64,000 bases of DNA from contig JADCJE010000047.1 of assembly GCA_020247305.1 (NCBI GenBank), positions 1-64,000 on the forward strand, given 5' to 3'. A program made the translations under genes and the position numbers. Position 1 is the stretch's first letter. Each line of letters starts with the position of its first letter. Below, piece after piece: positions 34,436-42,507 of this stretch. The stretch comes from Phycisphaerales bacterium. Its GTDB lineage: Bacteria > Planctomycetota > UBA1135 > UBA2386. The notes under the pieces are model-generated. The model ran no database searches. It worked only from the letters and a program-made list of their open reading frames with translations, and was not told where the DNA came from.

Positions 34436-36010
34436 TCACCCGCACGAACCGCAGCCGCCGCTGCCGCACAGCTTCGCCTCGATCGCCTTCGACGCCGGCG
34501 TGATCGACAGGCCGCCGAGCGCGGTGCAGCGCAGCTCGCGCGCCATCGACTCGCTGATCTGGCGGTGGGCGTCGAGCACTTCGTCGAGCGGCACGAGGTG
34601 GTCGTAGCCGGCGAGCGCGATGTTGGCGCTGGCGATGCCGTTGGCGGCGCCGGCGATGTTGCGGCCGAGGCAGGGGGCCTCGACGCGGTTGGCGATCGGG
34701 TCGCAGATGAGGCCGAGCACGTTCTGCAGCGCGTGGCTCGCTGCCGACAGGCCCTGCGCAGCGGTGCCGCCGGCGAGTTCGACCAGCGCCGCGGCCGCCA
34801 TCGCGGCGCCAGCCCCGGTCTCGGCCTGGCAGCCGCCGACCTCGGCGGCGAAGCTCGAACGCGTGGCGACGAACACGCCGATCAGGCCGGCGGCGAGCAT
34901 CGCGCGCAGGATCGTCGGCTCGTCGCTGCCCATCGCGTCGGCGGCGGCGAGGCACGCGCCGGGGAAGGTCGCGCACGAGCCGGCGGTGGGCGCGGCGACG
35001 ATGACGCCCATGCTGCTCTTCACCTCCATCAGCGCGCTGACGTAGAGGATCGCGCGGTTGAGCACGCCGCCGTCGATCAGGCGCTTCTGCTCCATCAGCG
35101 CGGCGAAGCGGTGGCTCTGCCGCGGCAGGATGCGGTCGTGGTACTCGGTGCCGGCGAGGCCTTGCTGCACGCCGGCGCGCACGATGGCGAGGATCTTGCG
35201 CATCTGCGCGAGCACGGCGTCGCGATCGAGTCCGCCGCGCGCGCATTCGTATTCGAGCGCGAACTCCGACAGCGGCCGGGTCGTCGGGTCGGCGGTCAGC
35301 GCCATTTCGCCGGCGTGCAGGAACGGCACGGTCAGGCCGCGGCGCGAGCGCACCGGCAGCACCGGCTCCAGGCGGCGCACGCGCCGCACGGCCGGCAGTG
35401 CTGCGACCTCGGCGTCGCCGAGCGGCCGCTGCGCGCAAACGACGACGCGCACGGGCGAGCTGCCAGTGACGACGACGTCGTCGAGGTCGCCGCGGGCGCG
35501 CAGGGCCGCCGCCGTCGCCGCGCCGTCGCCGTCGACGTCGAGCACGGTCACCGCGTAGTCGCCGTAGAGCGTGACCGCCGCGCCGTCGATGGCGACGACC
35601 TCGATCATGCCGCCGCCGGTCGAGAGCGCGACGAGGCGGTGTTCGACGCCGTCGCGAGCCAGCGTCAGCCGGTAGGTGTTGGGGTGCGGGTCGTGCAGCG
35701 TGGCGATCTGGATCTCCATCGCCACGCCGGCCGCGCGCAGGAACTCGCCGCTGCGCGGCAGCCGTTCGTCGTCGGCTTCCCAGCCGAGCAGACCGGCGAA
35801 CAGCCCCATGTCCGAGCCCTGGCTCTCGTGCGTCGTCGCCAGCGAGCCCTCGGTGTCGAACTCGACGAGCGCGCTCTCCGGCGTGCCGCCGCAGAGGTCG
35901 CGCGCGAGGCGGCCGATGCGCACCGACGCGGCGGAGTGCGAACTCGACGGACCGCGCATCACGGGACCGACGACGTCGTTGAAGATGCTGGGCGGCAGCG
36001 TGGCGGGCAT
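34436..36010 (-). CDS. sdaA: L-serine ammonia-lyase (iron-sulfur serine dehydratase)
   Basis: A 524-residue enzyme converting L-serine to pyruvate and ammonia. The N-terminal beta domain begins SIFNDVVGPVMRGPSSSHSAAS and the alpha domain includes GVIVAAPTAGSCATFPGACL. The three cysteines for the [4Fe-4S] cluster are seen in AEVGGCQAETGAG, GLICDPIANRVEAPCLGRN. A C-terminal CGSGGCGSCG tail reaches toward the active site as in the E. coli enzyme. Alpha and beta parts are fused in one chain with an ACT-like domain (VRVVVCAQRPLGDAEV) between them, a type found outside the Enterobacteria. The gene lies between chorismate mutase and the ThuA gene on the same strand. Confidence 0.95.
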   Translation of the reverse strand: MPATLPPSIFNDVVGPVMRGPSSSHSAASVRIGRLARDLCGGTPESALVEFDTEGSLATTHESQGSDMGLFAGLLGWEADDERLPRSGEFLRAAGVAMEIQIATLHDPHPNTYRLTLARDGVEHRLVALSTGGGMIEVVAIDGAAVTLYGDYAVTVLDVDGDGAATAAALRARGDLDDVVVTGSSPVRVVVCAQRPLGDAEVAALPAVRRVRRLEPVLPVRSRRGLTVPFLHAGEMALTADPTTRPLSEFALEYECARGGLDRDAVLAQMRKILAIVRAGVQQGLAGTEYHDRILPRQSHRFAALMEQKRLIDGGVLNRAILYVSALMEVKSSMGVIVAAPTAGSCATFPGACLAAADAMGSDEPTILRAMLAAGLIGVFVATRSSFAAEVGGCQAETGAGAAMAAAALVELAGGTAAQGLSAASHALQNVLGLICDPIANRVEAPCLGRNIAGAANGIASANIALAGYDHLVPLDEVLDAHRQISESMARELRCTALGGLSITPASKAIEAKLCGSGGCGSCG

Positions 36011-36067
36011 GGCGGAGCGGGTGTGCGGGGTGCGGGGCGAGGCGGCGGGGCGGCGCCGCGCGCGAAG

Positions 36068-37090
36068 TCAGCGGTAGTACGACACCGGCCGCGGCATGAC
36101 GCCGAGCGCTGCATAGTCGAAGCCGGTGTCGAGCGGCTGGTAGCTGCCGACGATGGCGACACTGCGGTCGGCGGTGATCGCGTCCTCGAGGCCTAGGCAC
36201 CAGTACACGGCGTTGACGGTGACGCGGCGCACGCCTTCGTTCTGGAAGTCGGCGCCGCTGCCCATGGTGAACTGGAACACGCGCGCGGTCTTGCCGCGGT
36301 TGCCGGTCCAGATCTTGGTCCACGCCACCGGCAGCGGTTCCTTGTCCTTGTTCGGCGCGTCGCCGGGCTGGCGGCCGACCAGCGGTTGGCCGTGCAGCAG
36401 CGCCGTGCAGCCCGCCGGCAGGCTGCTGCCTTGGCGGTAGGTGCGGTAGACGTCCGACGGGCCCCAGACGTCGGCCACGCCGCGCAGGATCGGATGCTCG
36501 CGCTGCGTGGGCTCGGCGTACGCGCGCGTGCTGTCGGCGTGCCAGTTGCCGTGGTGGCCGAGGAACGTGCCGCCGAGCACGTCCTCGCCAAAGCGCACGC
36601 GCTTGCCCGCGACTTCGTACGGGAATTCGCCGAGGAAGCCGTGGTTGGCGGTGCGCAGCGCCAGGATCGGCTTGCCGCTGTCGAGGTAGTCGAGCACGCA
36701 CGCGAGCTGCTCCTTGGGCAGCGTCAGGAAGCGGCTGAACAGGATCAGCAGGTCGGCGTTGGCGAGGTGCTCGAGACCGGGCACGTCGTGCACGATCGTC
36801 TTGTCCTCTTGCCGCGTCTTCTGCGTCGGGTCGACGAGGCCGTCCTTCTGCGCGAACAGCACCGTGCAGTGGCAGCCGTGGTGCGTCGCCAGCACCTTGG
36901 CCAGCATCGGCATCGACTGCTCGCTGCGGTACTCCTGCTCGGCTGCGACGAGCACGATGTGCTTGCCGCGGCCGGGGCCCTCGCCGCCGTCGTAGGTCAG
37001 CCAGCGCGGATCGGTGGGCACGGGGTGCGGTGGCGGCGGGGAGGCGCAGGCGGCGAACAGCAACGCGGCAGCGAGGAGCAGCAGGCGCAT
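36068..37090 (-). CDS. Lipoprotein with ThuA/GATase-like domain
   Basis: A 340-residue protein with lipobox LLAAALLFAAC near residue 15. The body begins HIVLVAAEQEYRSEQSMPMLAKVLATHHGCHCTVLFA and includes NADLLILFSRFLTLPKEQLACVLDYLDSGKPILALRTANHGF, GHHGNWHADS, and YWCLGLEDAI, typical of ThuA-type trehalose-utilisation proteins found in great number in planctomycetes. The GATase Cys nucleophile position is not conserved. It follows the PQQ-type dehydrogenase gene with a gap of five bases, forming a three-gene unit with it and the cytochrome. A sugar-related role is likely but unproven. Confidence 0.85.
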   Translation of the reverse strand: MRLLLLAAALLFAACASPPPPHPVPTDPRWLTYDGGEGPGRGKHIVLVAAEQEYRSEQSMPMLAKVLATHHGCHCTVLFAQKDGLVDPTQKTRQEDKTIVHDVPGLEHLANADLLILFSRFLTLPKEQLACVLDYLDSGKPILALRTANHGFLGEFPYEVAGKRVRFGEDVLGGTFLGHHGNWHADSTRAYAEPTQREHPILRGVADVWGPSDVYRTYRQGSSLPAGCTALLHGQPLVGRQPGDAPNKDKEPLPVAWTKIWTGNRGKTARVFQFTMGSGADFQNEGVRRVTVNAVYWCLGLEDAITADRSVAIVGSYQPLDTGFDYAALGVMPRPVSYYR

Positions 37091-37095
37091 CGGGG

Positions 37096-38658
37096 TCACT
37101 TCGTTGGGATGACGTTGACGGTGTAGTACGCGTCGGCGTGCAGCAGCGCGCGGCCATCGGCGGCGCGCAGGCCGCGCAGGTCGAACTCGTGCACGTGCCC
37201 GGGGACCATGCCCTCGACGACGAGGCGCACGCGGCGGCCGTCGGCGGTCGGCTCGGCGCGCAGCACGCGCGGCGTCGTGCGGTCGACCTCGGGGCTGCCG
37301 TAGTGTTCCTGGTAGACGTGCGTGAACGAGCCGAGCCGGTAGTTCGCCGGATCGGCGGCGCGCGCGGGATCGACCGGCGCGGTGAAGTCGACCACGAAGC
37401 CGTCGGGCTGAATGCGGATGCGCTCGACCTCGAACGGCGTCCGGCCGGTCCACTCCAGGCGTTCGAGCGTGTAGCTGCGGTTGCCGCGCACCGGCCAGCC
37501 GCGGTTGGTGCCGCCGGCGACCAACTGGCCTGCGGCGGTGAACTCGACGGCGAGGATGCCGTTGCCGAGGCCTTCGCGGAACGGGTAACACGCGCCCTGC
37601 CAGACGCCGTCGACGAGCTCGGTCGTCGCGCGCATCACGAGGCTCAGGCTGTAGTCGCTGAGGAACAGCTGGCCCGTGAACGGGCCGAAGCGCCCGCCGG
37701 TGCGGTCGGGGCGGAAGGTCGTGATCGACTGGCCCATGCGGCGGTAGGGGAAGACCACCGCGTACGGCACGAGCTGCGGGATGCGCGCGGCCTCCGTCGC
37801 GAGGCGCGAGGGCGTGTTCGGCACGAGCGGCTTGCCGCCCATGCCCGCGGCGAGCGGCAGGTCGTAGGCGGGGAAGCTGATCGGGTGGCCGACGAAGCCG
37901 CCTTGCTTGAGGTGCTTCAGCGAGCACGAGCCATTCCACGGGCCCTGGCTCTCGACGTAGAACATCGCGCCGTGCTCGTTCGGCGCGACGCCGCCCGCGC
38001 TGCGCACGCCGCTCGCCACCGGCGCCGAGCGGCCGTCGGCGGTGACCTCGAAGGCCCAGCCGCGGAACGGCGCCTTGTAGTGGTACGAGTCGGACAGGCC
38101 GAGCACGACGAAGACGCTGCCGGCGTCGGTGACCGGAGAGCCCCACGCGAACTCGTGGTAGTGCCCGAAGCCCCAGGCGTCGCTGAGGTTCTCGAAGCGA
38201 TCGGCGCGGCCGTTGCCGTCGCGGTCGGTGATGCGCGTGACCTCGGCCTGCTGCGTCGCGTACAGCGCGCCGTCGCGGTGGCCGAGGCCGAGCACTTCGT
38301 CGAGGCCGCTGGCGAAGCGTTCGATGGTCAGCTTCGGCACGGCGTCGCCCGCGCCGCGGACCAGCAGGATCTCGCCGCGGCGCGTGCCGAGCGCGAGCCG
38401 GCCGTCGGGCAGCGCGCACATGCTGCCGACTTCGAGCGCGAGCGCGGGCGGGATCGGCAGTTCGACGAGGCGGTAGTACTCGGCCTCGGCGCCGGCGGTG
38501 CCCCAGGCGTCGCCGAGTTCCTGCGCCGGGACGATGGGGGCGAACAGGGTCGCGCCGAGGACGGCGGCCAGCACGGTGCGTTGACGAGCGCCGCGGGGAG
38601 CGCCGCCACGCAACCCGCGACGGACCTCGCCGCGGGATAGGACCGGGCGCGCGCTCAC
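37096..38658 (-). CDS. Secreted PQQ/sorbosone-dehydrogenase-like propeller protein
   Basis: A 520-residue protein starting at a GTG that overlaps the cytochrome stop (GTGA). The N-terminus has an Arg-rich stretch then RTVLAAVLGATLFAPIVPAQ, a signal peptide. Propeller repeats follow: GSMCALPDGRLALGTRRGEILLVRG, EVLGLGHRDGALYATQQAEVTRITDRDGNGRADRFENLSDAWGFGHYHEFAWG, and GNGILAVEFTAAGQLVAGGTNRGWP. This is the membrane-bound-dehydrogenase-like family common in PVC bacteria, related to glucose/sorbosone dehydrogenases that use PQQ. Residues 415-520 form an Ig-like end domain (DGFVVDFTAPVDPARAADPANY). Electrons could go to the adjacent c-type cytochrome. Confidence 0.85.
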   Translation of the reverse strand: MSARPVLSRGEVRRGLRGGAPRGARQRTVLAAVLGATLFAPIVPAQELGDAWGTAGAEAEYYRLVELPIPPALALEVGSMCALPDGRLALGTRRGEILLVRGAGDAVPKLTIERFASGLDEVLGLGHRDGALYATQQAEVTRITDRDGNGRADRFENLSDAWGFGHYHEFAWGSPVTDAGSVFVVLGLSDSYHYKAPFRGWAFEVTADGRSAPVASGVRSAGGVAPNEHGAMFYVESQGPWNGSCSLKHLKQGGFVGHPISFPAYDLPLAAGMGGKPLVPNTPSRLATEAARIPQLVPYAVVFPYRRMGQSITTFRPDRTGGRFGPFTGQLFLSDYSLSLVMRATTELVDGVWQGACYPFREGLGNGILAVEFTAAGQLVAGGTNRGWPVRGNRSYTLERLEWTGRTPFEVERIRIQPDGFVVDFTAPVDPARAADPANYRLGSFTHVYQEHYGSPEVDRTTPRVLRAEPTADGRRVRLVVEGMVPGHVHEFDLRGLRAADGRALLHADAYYTVNVIPTK

Positions 38659-41153
38659 TTGCCCCCTCCGCGCAGCGTGTAGTCGAGGATCAGGCTGGCG
38701 CCGGTCGTTGGCACGGGGATCGCGACGCGCAGTTCGCGGCCGCCGTCGCGGTCGAGCAACCGGTAGCTGCCGACGGGCAACTGCAGTTCGAGCCCGTCGC
38801 CGACCTGCACGCGGCCAGCGCCGAGTTCGTCGATGCGCGCGGCGACCGCAGCGCGGAACTGCAGCGTCGTCGGTTGTTCGGCGGCGAAGGTGAGTGTGCG
38901 GCGCAACCCTGGCGGTTGGTCGCTGCCCGGCGTCGGCGGCCGTTCGACCGGCGCGTCGGCGATCGTCACCGCGCCGCAGGTGTAGCGGAACGTCGGCCGC
39001 TGTTGTGCGTCGAGGTCGTAGCCGAGCCACCGGTGGCCGAGTTCACGGCGGTCCGCCGTCGGCCACGGCGCGTCGGGATCGGCGAGCGTCGCGAACACCG
39101 GGCCGGCGGGCAGTTGCTGGCGGCCGTCGCCGAGCAGCCGCACCTCGCCGCTGCCCTGGCTGGTCCACACCGGCGCGGCGTCGACGAAGCGGCCGCGCCA
39201 GAGCTGGTTCAGCGCCAGCCGTTCGGCGTCGAACGTGAAATTCACGCCGCCGGTCAGGCCGACGCTGATCGCGCGCTTGCCGGTGTGCGGGGCGCTGCGC
39301 CGCAGCAGCACGGCTTCGTCGCCGACTTCGAGTTCGATCGGCGCGCGGCGGATGCCGCTCGGCTTGCCGACGTTGCGGCCCTCGGCGAGGTAGCGCCACA
39401 TGGCGGCGATCTGCCGGTCGACGTCGCCGCCGGCGTGTTCGGGCCGCGTCGACGTGCCGTCGACGAAGAAGCGCGGCATCAACGTGTCGGGGCGGACGCG
39501 CACCGGATCGCGCAGGAAGTGCGCGAACCACTCCGGCCGCAGCCGCTGGCCGGTCGTGGCGACGAGGTCGATCGCCGCCATCGACCCGGCGCGGTCGCCG
39601 GCGAAGGTGTGGCAGGTGATGCAGTTCATCGCCTTGTCACCGACGAGCGTCCGGCCGAGTTCGCGTTCCTCCCGCTGCGGATCCCCTTCGGCCGGCGGCG
39701 GCAGCAGGGGGATCGGCGGCAGGGTGTCGGTCCCCGCGAGCCGCGCGGCGAGGTCGTCGGCAAGTTGCGGACCGAATCCGGGCATGCGCGTGCGCAGGTA
39801 CGGCCGCTCGGCCTGTCCGTGCGCGATCGCCGCATGCAGCCAGCCCGGCTGCAGTTTGGCTCCGACGCCCGTCAGCGTCGGCGGCAGCCGCCCGTCCTCG
39901 CCGAGGCTCAGGTCGGCGCTGACGAAGAACGGCTGGCGCGCGTCGCCGAGCTTGGCCCAGTCGTCGCGCGTGTGGCAGGCGGTGCAGTCGCGGCCGGTTA
40001 GCAGGCGCTGCAGGTGTTCGTCCGCGGTGGGCGGTGCCGCATGCGCGCCGACTGTGGCGGCGAGGTCGTTGCGCTGCGCCTCGGTCAGCGCGTAGTGCGG
40101 CCACGAGCCGGCGGCGCCGCTCAGGCAGCCGCGCGTCGGGTCGAGCGCGGCCAGCGGCTTCGCCGCCGGCGACGGCGGACGCAGCGGGTCGGCGAGCGGA
40201 TGGCAGTGGACGCAGCCGCGGACGGCGAACTCGGCGCGACCGGCGGCCACGCGCGCGGGGTCGGGCGGGGCAGGGCTGCGGTCCTTCGGTGCGGCGTTCC
40301 CCACGTCCGCAGCCGGCGCGTTCGACGCGGCGTTCGGCGTGGCGACCGTCGCCGTGCTCGTTCCGCCGGTTTGTGCAGCGCCACCGGCCCGCGCATTGGC
40401 GGCAGCGTTCGCCGCACCGGCTGCGCCGTTCGTCGCTGCGTCGTCGGTCGCGGCCAGCAGGAAGTGCGCGAGTGCGTGCGCCTCCGCCGGCGCCAGCCGC
40501 AGGTCGGGCATGCGCCGCGCCGGCCGCGCTTCGTGCGGCGCCAACAAGAACGCTTGCAGCGTCGCGTGCGTGTACTTGGCGGCGAGCAGCGCCATCGGCG
40601 TCGAGCCGGGCAGCGGCAGCTCGCGGCCGTCGGCAGCGCGCGGCGCGTGGCAGGCGGCGCAGCCGATCTCGTGGAACAGTGTGCGGCCGGTGGCGACGGC
40701 GTCGGCGTCGGTGGCCGGCGCGGCGGCGTTCGCGCCGATGGTCGCAGCGCCGAAGGACTGCAGGTAGGCGGCGAGATTGGCAGCGGCTTCGCTGCGCTCG
40801 CGCTCGCCGCGGCCGTGCAGCACGTCGGGCATCGCCGTGCCCGGTTCGACGGCGTGCGGCGCGCGCAGGAATGCGATCAGGTACGCGGGCCGGACGCGGC
40901 CGGCGACGCTGGCGAGGTCGGGGCCGCGGGGCGCTGGCGCCGCCGGCGCGTCGGCGTGGCAGGCGGCGCAGCCGAGTTCGTCGCGCAGCACGAGGGCCCG
41001 CACGCGCGGCGACAGCTCATGGCGCGCCAAGGCGGCGACGACCGGTGGCGCGGCGGGAACTTCGCTCGCGGCGTCGCGGCACGACGGCAGCGTCACCGAC
41101 ACGACGAGCAGGAGCACCGGCGCCCCGAAGCGCCGCATCGAGCGAGGTGGCAT
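38655..41153 (-). CDS. Secreted multihaem c-type cytochrome protein (five CxxCH motifs)
   Basis: An 832-residue lipoprotein-like protein (VLLLVVSVTLPSC lipobox at residue 25). Five CxxCH haem motifs are visible: CAACH twice in the first 180 residues, CVHCH near 310, CTACH near 400 and CITCH near 500. Met ligands in GTAMPDVLHG, ARRMPDLRL, RTRMPGFG and DTLMPRFF suit mono-haem cytochrome c folds in tandem. An Ala/Asn/Thr-rich low-complexity linker lies at about 235-295. The C-terminal 230 residues (PSGIRRAPIELEVGDEAVLLRRSAPHTGKRAISVG) form a beta domain seen with planctomycete cytochrome/haem (PSD-type) proteins. It is first of the unit cytochrome-dehydrogenase-ThuA and is likely an electron acceptor. 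Confidence 0.88.
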   Translation of the reverse strand: MPPRSMRRFGAPVLLLVVSVTLPSCRDAASEVPAAPPVVAALARHELSPRVRALVLRDELGCAACHADAPAAPAPRGPDLASVAGRVRPAYLIAFLRAPHAVEPGTAMPDVLHGRGERERSEAAANLAAYLQSFGAATIGANAAAPATDADAVATGRTLFHEIGCAACHAPRAADGRELPLPGSTPMALLAAKYTHATLQAFLLAPHEARPARRMPDLRLAPAEAHALAHFLLAATDDAATNGAAGAANAAANARAGGAAQTGGTSTATVATPNAASNAPAADVGNAAPKDRSPAPPDPARVAAGRAEFAVRGCVHCHPLADPLRPPSPAAKPLAALDPTRGCLSGAAGSWPHYALTEAQRNDLAATVGAHAAPPTADEHLQRLLTGRDCTACHTRDDWAKLGDARQPFFVSADLSLGEDGRLPPTLTGVGAKLQPGWLHAAIAHGQAERPYLRTRMPGFGPQLADDLAARLAGTDTLPPIPLLPPPAEGDPQREERELGRTLVGDKAMNCITCHTFAGDRAGSMAAIDLVATTGQRLRPEWFAHFLRDPVRVRPDTLMPRFFVDGTSTRPEHAGGDVDRQIAAMWRYLAEGRNVGKPSGIRRAPIELEVGDEAVLLRRSAPHTGKRAISVGLTGGVNFTFDAERLALNQLWRGRFVDAAPVWTSQGSGEVRLLGDGRQQLPAGPVFATLADPDAPWPTADRRELGHRWLGYDLDAQQRPTFRYTCGAVTIADAPVERPPTPGSDQPPGLRRTLTFAAEQPTTLQFRAAVAARIDELGAGRVQVGDGLELQLPVGSYRLLDRDGGRELRVAIPVPTTGASLILDYTLRGGGK

Positions 41154-41520
41154 GGCGGCGGAGCAGCGAGCGAGGGGCACGGCGTTGGTGTCAGGAGGTC
41201 GCTGGGAGCAAGCGGGCGCGAGGGACCGCGGTGCGACGAGCGCGGGCGCGGGACGGACCGAGTGCGGTCGGGGCAGGGCGACGAGGAACGCGGACGAGGC
41301 GCTGCCGACGCGTCGTCGTGCCGTTGCGACCGAAAGCGAGCGCACGCAGCGTATCGGCGCGGGGCGATGGCACGACGCACGCCATCGCGCATTCGGCGGC
41401 AGTGGGCGTGGCATGTTCGTCCCGTCGCCGCGGGTGGGCGACTGCGTCGAGGCGCGGGGATCCGCTACGCTGATCCGCGGCCGCGCGCGTTCGCGGCAGC
41501 GTCGCCCCCTCGCCATCGTG
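41154..41520. other. Divergent intergenic region, no gene seen
   Basis: A gap between the divergently transcribed cytochrome and HExxH-protein genes. Open frames across it on either strand are Arg-rich and not convincing. It must hold both promoters. One imperfect inverted repeat (CGCGGGGATC with GATCCGCG around CGCTACGCT, 41454-41480) lies about 40 bases before the downstream ATG and could be an operator or part of a -10 region. Nothing else stands out. Confidence 0.5.
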
Positions 41521-42444
41521 ATGATCCGCCGCGTCGACCTGTCGCTCGCCGTCGCGCTCGCCAGTGCGCCAGTCGCTGCCCAGGCCGGCGCCAGCGCAGG
41601 CGGCGCGCCGGACGCAGCCGCCGCCGCGCCCGCGGTGCTCGCGCGGTCGACGCGCGACCTCGCCGGCTGGCTGGTGCACGTCGACGAGCGCCTGTTCGCG
41701 ACCGAGCGCCCGGCCACCGAACACGCGCTCGCACTGCTCGGGCAGATGCTCGCCGAGATCGTGCGCGTCGTGCCGGCGCCGGCCGTCACCGCGCTGCGCG
41801 CCGTGCCGCTCTACGTCTCGCCGTCCTACCCCGGCCAGCGCAGCGGGGCGGAGTACCACCCGGGTGCCGCGTGGCTGCGCGACCACGGCCGCGATCCGGC
41901 GATGGCGCGCGCGGTCGAGTTCTCCGGCGTCGCCGACTTCGAGGCGGAGATGCGGCGCATGCCGAACTTTGCGCTGCACGAACTGGCGCACGCGTACCAC
42001 GACCGCGTGCTGCCGCGCGGCTTCGCCAACCCGGCGGTGCTGCAGGCCTACGCGCAGGCCAAGGCCGGCGGCCGCTACGACCGCGTCGCGCGCTCGCACG
42101 GCAACGGCCGGCCGGACACGACCGAAGCCGCGTACGCGCTGACCAACGCGATGGAGTACTTCGCCGAAGGCACGGAGGCGTTCTTCGCGCGCAACGACTT
42201 CGCGCCGTTCACGCGCGGCGAGCTGCTGGCGCACGATCCGGTGCTGCACGACGTGTTGGCGCAGGCGTGGGGCGTTGCCGCCGCGACGCCTTCGCTGGCC
42301 GCGAACGACCCGGCGGTTGGCGCCCTGGCGCAGAAGCGCGACGCTGCGGTCGGCGCTGCCCGCAGCACGTTCCTGGCGGTTGCCGGCGCGCTGCTGGCCG
42401 TGCTGCTCGCGGTCGCGGTGTGCCGGCGGGCGATCCGGACCTGA
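41521..42444 (+). CDS. Exported HExxH zinc-peptidase-like protein with C-terminal membrane anchor
   Basis: A 307-residue protein with an N-terminal signal (VDLSLAVALASAPVAAQ). The zinc motif HELAHAYH lies near residue 157, with a likely third ligand in NAMEYFAEGTEAFF about 55 residues later, the gluzincin arrangement. A C-terminal hydrophobic helix (FLAVAGALLAVLLAVAV) ends in RRAIRT, so the catalytic domain faces the periplasm. The pattern resembles the planctomycete family of small metallopeptidase-like proteins whose substrate is unknown. The ATG at 41521 was chosen for its signal peptide. Confidence 0.8.
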   Translation: MIRRVDLSLAVALASAPVAAQAGASAGGAPDAAAAAPAVLARSTRDLAGWLVHVDERLFATERPATEHALALLGQMLAEIVRVVPAPAVTALRAVPLYVSPSYPGQRSGAEYHPGAAWLRDHGRDPAMARAVEFSGVADFEAEMRRMPNFALHELAHAYHDRVLPRGFANPAVLQAYAQAKAGGRYDRVARSHGNGRPDTTEAAYALTNAMEYFAEGTEAFFARNDFAPFTRGELLAHDPVLHDVLAQAWGVAAATPSLAANDPAVGALAQKRDAAVGAARSTFLAVAGALLAVLLAVAVCRRAIRT

Positions 42445-42507
42445 CCGTCCCGGCCGCCCGCGCGCGCCTTGCCGCTGCCGCCTGCGGCTGCATACTGCTC
42501 GCCCTTG

